The position numbers were made by a program, and so were the translations under genes. A stretch of 64,000 nt of DNA from Sphingosinicella ginsenosidimutans (lineage in GTDB: Bacteria > Pseudomonadota > Alphaproteobacteria > Sphingomonadales > Sphingomonadaceae), in NCBI RefSeq assembly GCF_007995055.1, contig NZ_VOQQ01000001.1:62001-126000 (forward strand), written 5' to 3'. Shown here one piece after another: positions 58,787-64,000 of this stretch. The notes below the pieces were generated by a model. The model had not been told where the DNA came from. It did not search any database and saw only the letters and a program-made list of their open reading frames with translations. Numbering within the stretch: position 1 is the stretch's first letter; each line of letters opens with the position of its first letter.

Positions 58787-61359
58787 GTGACGTCCATCCA
58801 CAGGTCGATCTGACCAATTGCGACCGCGAGCCCATCCACATCCTGGGCGCCATCCAGCCGATCGGCTTTCTGATCGCCCTGTCCTCGGACTGGATGATCG
58901 CCCGGGTGTCCGCCAATGCGGGCGCCTTCCTCGGCACGGGCGACAGCGAGGCATTGCTGGGACGCCCCCTCGCCGGGCTGCTCCCGGCGGGCACGATCCA
59001 TGCCCTGCGCAACCGCGTCGCCATGCTGCGGGGCCCCGACGCGGTGGAACGGCTGTTCGGATGCCCGATCCGCCAGGGCGGCGAGCCGTTCGACATCGCC
59101 GTCCATGTGTCCGGTGGCCAGATCGTCATCGAGGCGGAGCCCGGATCGACCGACACCGGCGATGCGACCGGGACCGTGCGATCGATGATCGCGCGCCTGG
59201 ACCAGACAGGGTCCATTCCCGATTTCCTGCACGAGGGCGCGCGGCAGGTTCGCGCGCTGACCGGCTACGACCGGGTGATGGTATACCGCTTCGCCGCGGA
59301 CGGCTCGGGCGAGGTCGCCGCCGAATCCTGCCGGCGCGGCATCGGTTCGTTCCTCGGGCTGCACTATCCGGCGACCGACATCCCGGTGCAGGCACGCGCG
59401 CTCTACAAGCGCAACCTGCTCAGGATCATCACCGACGTGAACGCCGAGCCGGTCGGGATCGTGCCGGCGCTGGACGAGAACGGCGCGCCGCTCGATCTCT
59501 CGCTCTCGGTGCTGCGCGCCGTGTCGCCGATCCACATCGAATATCTGAAGAACATGGGCGTCCAGGCCTCGATGTCGATCTCGATCGTCGTCGAGGGACG
59601 GCTGTGGGGTCTCTTCGCCTGCCACCATTATTCGCCGCGCGTCATCCCGTTCGAGCGGCGATCGGTGGCGGAATTGTTCGCGCAGATGTTCGCGATGCGG
59701 CTCGAAAGCCGGGAGCGCCAGCTGATCGTCGAGTTCGAGCGCCGGGCGCGCGACATTTCGGACCAGCTGCTGGGCGCCGTCGCCACCGACGAGACGCTGC
59801 TGAAGGACCCGGACTGGCTGAGCAACATCCTGACCCACGCCATTCCGGCGGACGGCGTCGGCGTGTGGATCAACGGCAGCCATGCCTTTTCCGGGACGAC
59901 CCCGGACACCGACCAGTTCGCGCGGATCATCAAGGCGCTGAACGGAACCGCCGCCGGCAAGGTCTACGCGACCGACCGGATCGCGAGCATCGTCGCCGGC
60001 GCCGAGGATTTCGCCGATACGGTCGCCGGGATGCTCGCCATCCCGATCAGCCGGGCCCCGCGCGACTATGTCGTGCTGTTTCGCTCCGAGCTGGTCCGCT
60101 CGGTGCGGTGGGGCGGCGATCCCCACAAGCCGGTCGAATATGGCCCCAACGGACCGCGCCTCACGCCGCGCGAGAGCTTCGAGGAGTGGAAGGAGACGGT
60201 GGTCGGCCGCTCCCGCCCCTTCACGACTTCCGAATGCCGTGTCGCGGAAACCCTGCGCGCGACCCTGATCGAAGTCGTGCTGCGGCTCGCCGACGAGGCC
60301 AGCGCCGAGCGGCAGGCGGCGAACGAGCGCCAGGAATTGCTGATCGCCGAGCTCAACCACCGGGTCCGCAACATCCTTGCCGTGATCCGCGGCCTGATCC
60401 GGCAATCGCAGCCCAAATCGGGATCGAGCATCGAGGATTTCGTCCGGCTCGTCGACGGCCGGATCCATGCGCTCGCCCGCGCACATAACCAGATCACCGA
60501 CGACCACTGGGGCCCGGCGCCGATCCGCGCACTGATCGACGCCGAGGCAGCCGCCTTCCTCGCCGACCAGACCGAACGCATCATCGTCGACGGGCCGGAC
60601 TTCCTGCTCAACCCGCAGGCCTATTCGACCATGGCGCTGGTGATCCACGAGCTGGTGACCAATTCGGCCAAATATGGCGGGCTTTCCGACAGCGGAAAGG
60701 CGCACATCTCCTGGCGTCTCAACGAGGCTGGAGACCTGCTGCTCGAATGGCGCGAAAGCGGCGGCCCGCCGGTCAAGCCACCCTCGCGCAAGGGCTTCGG
60801 CTCGACGATCATCGACCGCTCGGTGCCCTATGACCTGGGCGGCGACTCCAGCATCGATTACAAGCGCGAGGGCGTGGAGGCGCGATTCCGGATCCCCGCG
60901 CGCCATGTTTCCGCTCCGAAGGACCATAGCGGACCGGCGATCCGCTTCCCGCGGCCGGCGCCCGCCAAAAATGGGCCCGTCCCCGACCAGGTGATCAAGG
61001 GCGCGAACGTGCTCCTGGTCGAGGACAGCCTGATCATCGCGCTCGACGCCGAGGACATATTGAAGCGCCTCGGCGCCGCCCATGTCGCCACCGGCGCGAC
61101 CGTCGAAGGGGCGCTGGATATGATCCGCGCGGCCCGGCCGACGCTGGCGCTGCTCGACATCAATCTCGGCGACCAGACCAGCTACGCCGTGGCCGACCGG
61201 CTCGCCGAGCTCGGCATCCCCTTCCTCTTCGCCACCGGTTATGGCGAGCAGGCCGATCTGCCGGCCGACCACAAGCACCGCCGGGTGGTGCAGAAACCCT
61301 ATACGATCGAGAATGTGGCCCGCGCCCTCGCCGAGCTGATCGGCACGGCGCAAGCCTGA
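58783..61359 (+). CDS. bphP: Bacteriophytochrome HWE histidine kinase with receiver domain
   Basis: An 858-residue red/far-red light sensor. Domain order: PAS (about 10-115) with chromophore Cys13 in TNCDREPIH; GAF (about 140-310) with HYPATDIPVQARALY; PHY (about 320-500) with the tongue motif PRESF (462-466); HWE kinase with phospho-acceptor His526 in ELNHRVRNILAVIRG and WRESGGP; and C-terminal receiver (about 745-855) with Asp792 in LALLDINLG. A GTG start overlaps bphO, which makes its biliverdin. Phosphate probably passes to the fused receiver and then to an unseen partner. Length and motifs show it to be intact. Confidence 0.94.
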   Translation: MSDVHPQVDLTNCDREPIHILGAIQPIGFLIALSSDWMIARVSANAGAFLGTGDSEALLGRPLAGLLPAGTIHALRNRVAMLRGPDAVERLFGCPIRQGGEPFDIAVHVSGGQIVIEAEPGSTDTGDATGTVRSMIARLDQTGSIPDFLHEGARQVRALTGYDRVMVYRFAADGSGEVAAESCRRGIGSFLGLHYPATDIPVQARALYKRNLLRIITDVNAEPVGIVPALDENGAPLDLSLSVLRAVSPIHIEYLKNMGVQASMSISIVVEGRLWGLFACHHYSPRVIPFERRSVAELFAQMFAMRLESRERQLIVEFERRARDISDQLLGAVATDETLLKDPDWLSNILTHAIPADGVGVWINGSHAFSGTTPDTDQFARIIKALNGTAAGKVYATDRIASIVAGAEDFADTVAGMLAIPISRAPRDYVVLFRSELVRSVRWGGDPHKPVEYGPNGPRLTPRESFEEWKETVVGRSRPFTTSECRVAETLRATLIEVVLRLADEASAERQAANERQELLIAELNHRVRNILAVIRGLIRQSQPKSGSSIEDFVRLVDGRIHALARAHNQITDDHWGPAPIRALIDAEAAAFLADQTERIIVDGPDFLLNPQAYSTMALVIHELVTNSAKYGGLSDSGKAHISWRLNEAGDLLLEWRESGGPPVKPPSRKGFGSTIIDRSVPYDLGGDSSIDYKREGVEARFRIPARHVSAPKDHSGPAIRFPRPAPAKNGPVPDQVIKGANVLLVEDSLIIALDAEDILKRLGAAHVATGATVEGALDMIRAARPTLALLDINLGDQTSYAVADRLAELGIPFLFATGYGEQADLPADHKHRRVVQKPYTIENVARALAELIGTAQA

Positions 61360-61451
61360 CCTGCCGCGCGGTTCGAAATGCGGGCGCCGAAGGGGCTTTC
61401 AAGCGCCGGACTTCCCCCTATCTTGCCTGTGACCACCCGGAGGATCCTAGC

Positions 61452-62156
61452 ATGACCGATTTGTCCACTTTCCCGATCACCACGCGCTGGCCCGCGCAGC
61501 ACCCGGATCGCATCCAGCTCTATTCGCTGCCGACGCCCAACGGCGTGAAGGTATCGATCATGCTGGAGGAGACCGGCCTTCCCTATGAGCCGCACCTCGT
61601 CGACATCATGAAGAACGAGAGCTGGACGCCGGAATTCCTGTCGCTCAACCCCAATGGGAAGATCCCGGCGATCCTCGATCCCGACGGGCCCGGCGGCAAG
61701 CCGATGGGGTTGTGGGAATCGGGCGCGATCCTGATCTACCTCGCCGAAAAGAGCGGCAAGTTCCTGCCCGCCGATCCGGCGCGGCGCTACGAGACGATCC
61801 AGTGGGTGATGTGGCAGATGGGCGGCCTTGGGCCGATGTTCGGCCAATTGGGCTTCTTCCACAAATTCGCCGGCCGCGACTATGAGGACAAGCGCCCTCG
61901 CGATCGCTATGCCAATGAAAGCAAACGCTTGCTCGGCGTCCTTGAAAGCCGGTTGGCGGATCGGACGTGGATCATGGGCGACGATTATACGATCGCCGAC
62001 ATCTCGATGCTCGGCTGGGTCCGCAACCTCATCGGCTTCTACGAGGCCGCCGAGCTGGTCGATTATGCGAGCCTGAGGCACGTGCCCGCCTGGCTGGAGC
62101 GCGGGCTTGCGCGTCCCGCCGTCCAGCGCGGGATCACGATTCCGGCGCGGACCTAG
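61452..62156 (+). CDS. Glutathione S-transferase family protein, YghU/Ure2p-like
   Basis: A 234-residue thioredoxin-fold plus helical transferase. The N-terminal part has IQLYSLPTPNGVKVSIMLEE and SLNPNGKIPAILDPDGPGGK, with glutathione-site GLWESGAILIYLAE. The C-terminal part has VMWQMGGLGPMFGQLGFF. These motifs are those of Nu-class/YghU (disulfide reductase) proteins. It is probably cytoplasmic. Unlike the broken gene at 26218, it is complete. It is convergent with dnaJ. Confidence 0.93.
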   Translation: MTDLSTFPITTRWPAQHPDRIQLYSLPTPNGVKVSIMLEETGLPYEPHLVDIMKNESWTPEFLSLNPNGKIPAILDPDGPGGKPMGLWESGAILIYLAEKSGKFLPADPARRYETIQWVMWQMGGLGPMFGQLGFFHKFAGRDYEDKRPRDRYANESKRLLGVLESRLADRTWIMGDDYTIADISMLGWVRNLIGFYEAAELVDYASLRHVPAWLERGLARPAVQRGITIPART

Positions 62157-62184
62157 ACGTTCGCGCCGGGGGGCGCGACTGCCG

Positions 62185-63309
62185 TCAGCCGGTGATCGCG
62201 TCCTTCAGTTTCTGGAAGAAGGTGCGAGAATTGGGGCATTCGTCCCCGGTCTCGGTCTCGCGGAAGGCTTCGAGCAACTCGCGTTGCCTTGCGCTGAGCC
62301 TGGTCGGGGTCTCGACCTCGATCTCGATCACCATGTCGCCGCGGCCACGGGCGTTCAACGCGGGCATCCCCGCGCCGCGCAGGCGCAGCTGCTTGCCCGA
62401 CTGGATCCCGGCCGGGATACGGACTTCGTTCGGCGCGCGATCGAGCCCCGGCACCTCGATGCAGCCGCCGAGCGCCGCGGTCGTGAAGCTGATCGGCGCG
62501 CGGCAGAACAGGGTCGTGCCGTCACGCTGGAAGATGGCGTGCCGGGCGAGGTGGACGAAGATGTAGAGATCGCCCGCCGGCCCGCCGCGCACGCCCGCCT
62601 CGCCTTCCCCGGCCAGGCGGATGCGGGTGCCCTCGTCGACGCCGGCGGGGATGTTGACGGTCAGCGTCTTGCGCTTCTCCACACGGCCCTCGCCCCGGCA
62701 GGAGCGGCAGGGATCGGCGATCATCTCGCCGACGCCGCGGCAGACCGGGCAGGTCTGCTCGACCACGAAGAAACCCTGGCGCGCGCGGACCTGGCCGTGG
62801 CCGCCGCAGGTGTTGCAGGTCCGGGCGGAGGTGCCCGGCTTGGCGCCCGAACCGCCGCATGGCTCGCACGTCGCGGTGGTGTCGATCGAAAGCTCGACCT
62901 CGCGGCCCTCGAACGCATCCTCGAGCCGGATTTCGAGATCGTAGCGCAGGTCCGATCCGCGCCGGACGTCGCGCTGGCGGCCCTGGGCGCCGCCCATGAA
63001 CTCGCCGAAGATATTGTCGAAAATGTCGGCGAAGGACCCGAAATCCTGGGCGCCACCCGCAGGACCACCGCCGAAGCCGCCATTCTGGAAGGCGGCATGG
63101 CCGAACCGATCATAGGCGGCGCGCTTCTGCGGATCCTTCAGGCAGTCATAGGCCTGGCTGATCGCCTTGAACCGCGCCTCGGCATCCGGGCACCCGCCAT
63201 TGCGGTCGGGATGGCATTCCATCGCGAGCCGGCGATAGGCGGATTTGATCGTCTTGTCGTCCGCGCTCCGATCGACCTGGAGCAGCTCGTAATAATCGGT
63301 TTCAACCAT
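62185..63309 (-). CDS. dnaJ: Chaperone DnaJ
   Basis: A 374-residue co-chaperone that stimulates DnaK. The J domain has YYELLQVDRSADDKTIKSAY and the HPD motif (CHPDRNGG). A Gly/Phe linker (FQNGGFGGGPAGGAQD) and four CxxCxGxG zinc motifs follow (CEPCGGSG, CNTCGGHG, CPVCRGVG, CRSCRGEG). It follows dnaK after about 150 bases that hold a type A-like repeat, so transcription may be partly uncoupled or the mRNA processed there. Confidence 0.97.
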   Translation of the reverse strand: MVETDYYELLQVDRSADDKTIKSAYRRLAMECHPDRNGGCPDAEARFKAISQAYDCLKDPQKRAAYDRFGHAAFQNGGFGGGPAGGAQDFGSFADIFDNIFGEFMGGAQGRQRDVRRGSDLRYDLEIRLEDAFEGREVELSIDTTATCEPCGGSGAKPGTSARTCNTCGGHGQVRARQGFFVVEQTCPVCRGVGEMIADPCRSCRGEGRVEKRKTLTVNIPAGVDEGTRIRLAGEGEAGVRGGPAGDLYIFVHLARHAIFQRDGTTLFCRAPISFTTAALGGCIEVPGLDRAPNEVRIPAGIQSGKQLRLRGAGMPALNARGRGDMVIEIEVETPTRLSARQRELLEAFRETETGDECPNSRTFFQKLKDAITG

Positions 63310-63313
63310 TTTT

Positions 63314-63449
63314 CCCTCGCCCCTTCAGGGGAGAGGGTAGAGCCGCGAAGCGGCGAAGGGAGAGGGGCAGTGCCGGACTCTCTACCATCTGCTCATCCTC
63401 TCGGGCTCCCCCTCTCCCCAGCCCTCTCCCCCGGAGGGGAGAGGGAGGG
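63314..63449. repeat. Palindromic element, type A-like, between dnaK and dnaJ
   Basis: About 136 bases with outer hairpin-forming ends (CCCCTTCAGGGGAGAGGG on the left, CTCTCCCCCGGAGGGGAGAG on the right) and inner GAGAGGGGCAG and CCCCCTCTCCCC arms. It is related to the glyS and uvrC/SDR type A copies by these arms but is longer in the centre. It fills the dnaK-dnaJ gap. Confidence 0.8.
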
Positions 63450-63458
63450 TCCGTCCGT

Positions 63459-64000
<542 letters not shown>

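Noticed and set aside
58546..61353. 935-codon open frame opposite the bacteriophytochrome gene
   Set aside because: Shadow of a well-supported gene; composition is Arg/Asp/His-rich and no family motif appears.

Overview
The window is high-GC chromosomal DNA from an alphaproteobacterium, most probably a sphingomonad. The evidence is a gcrA cell-cycle regulator, an ATP synthase Fo cluster with separate b' and b genes, a cpa/tad pilus cluster, and many short TonB-age envelope proteins and lipoproteins. No rRNA, tRNA, CRISPR array, insertion sequence or prophage was seen. Genes are packed tightly: no stretch over 300 bases lacks a gene, and the longest gaps (about 130 to 190 bases) hold mostly palindromic repeats.

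Layout. 1-2278: end of rnhA, an FAD oxidoreductase and an alpha/beta hydrolase. 2326-9476: Flp/Tad pilus genes cpaA-cpaB-cpaC-cpaD-cpaE-tadB-tadC, without the ATPase gene cpaF. 9546-16130: a membrane coiled-coil protein, ppdK, and glyS/glyQ. 16208-26864: gumN-like gene, rplY, pth, RcnB-like protein, zinc metalloprotease, ychF, twin lipoproteins, nucleotide pyrophosphatase, MaoC dehydratase and a frameshifted glutathione transferase. 26931-29725: cytochrome bc1 complex. 29892-36322: trmL, hemF, acetyltransferase, lipB, small lipoproteins, queE-queC. 36482-44999: DUF3617-like protein, hslO, argD, ABC permease, gcrA, TonB-like protein, parE. 45044-50038: an ECF sigma factor module with a serine hydrolase, then TM2 protein, apaG, recO and a cupin-like protein. 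50221-58241: uvrC, SDR, YjbR, atpI-B-E-F'-F, radC, purB. 58238-61359: heme oxygenase and bacteriophytochrome kinase. 61452-64000: glutathione transferase, dnaJ and the end of dnaK.

The most unusual signal is in glyS. This essential tRNA synthetase gene carries two different palindromic repeat elements inserted in frame, plus a third segment whose GC content falls to about 48 percent (87 of 180 bases counted over 13381-13560). Related copies of both elements lie between genes elsewhere in the window. One 36-base arm in glyS is identical to the arm of an intergenic copy about 39 kb away. This resembles the protein-invading palindromic elements of Rickettsia, but in a sphingomonad-like genome.

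Other points of note are two T7 tracts inside the heme oxygenase gene that is overlapped by the phytochrome gene, the missing cpaF, and the ECF sigma/serine hydrolase module.
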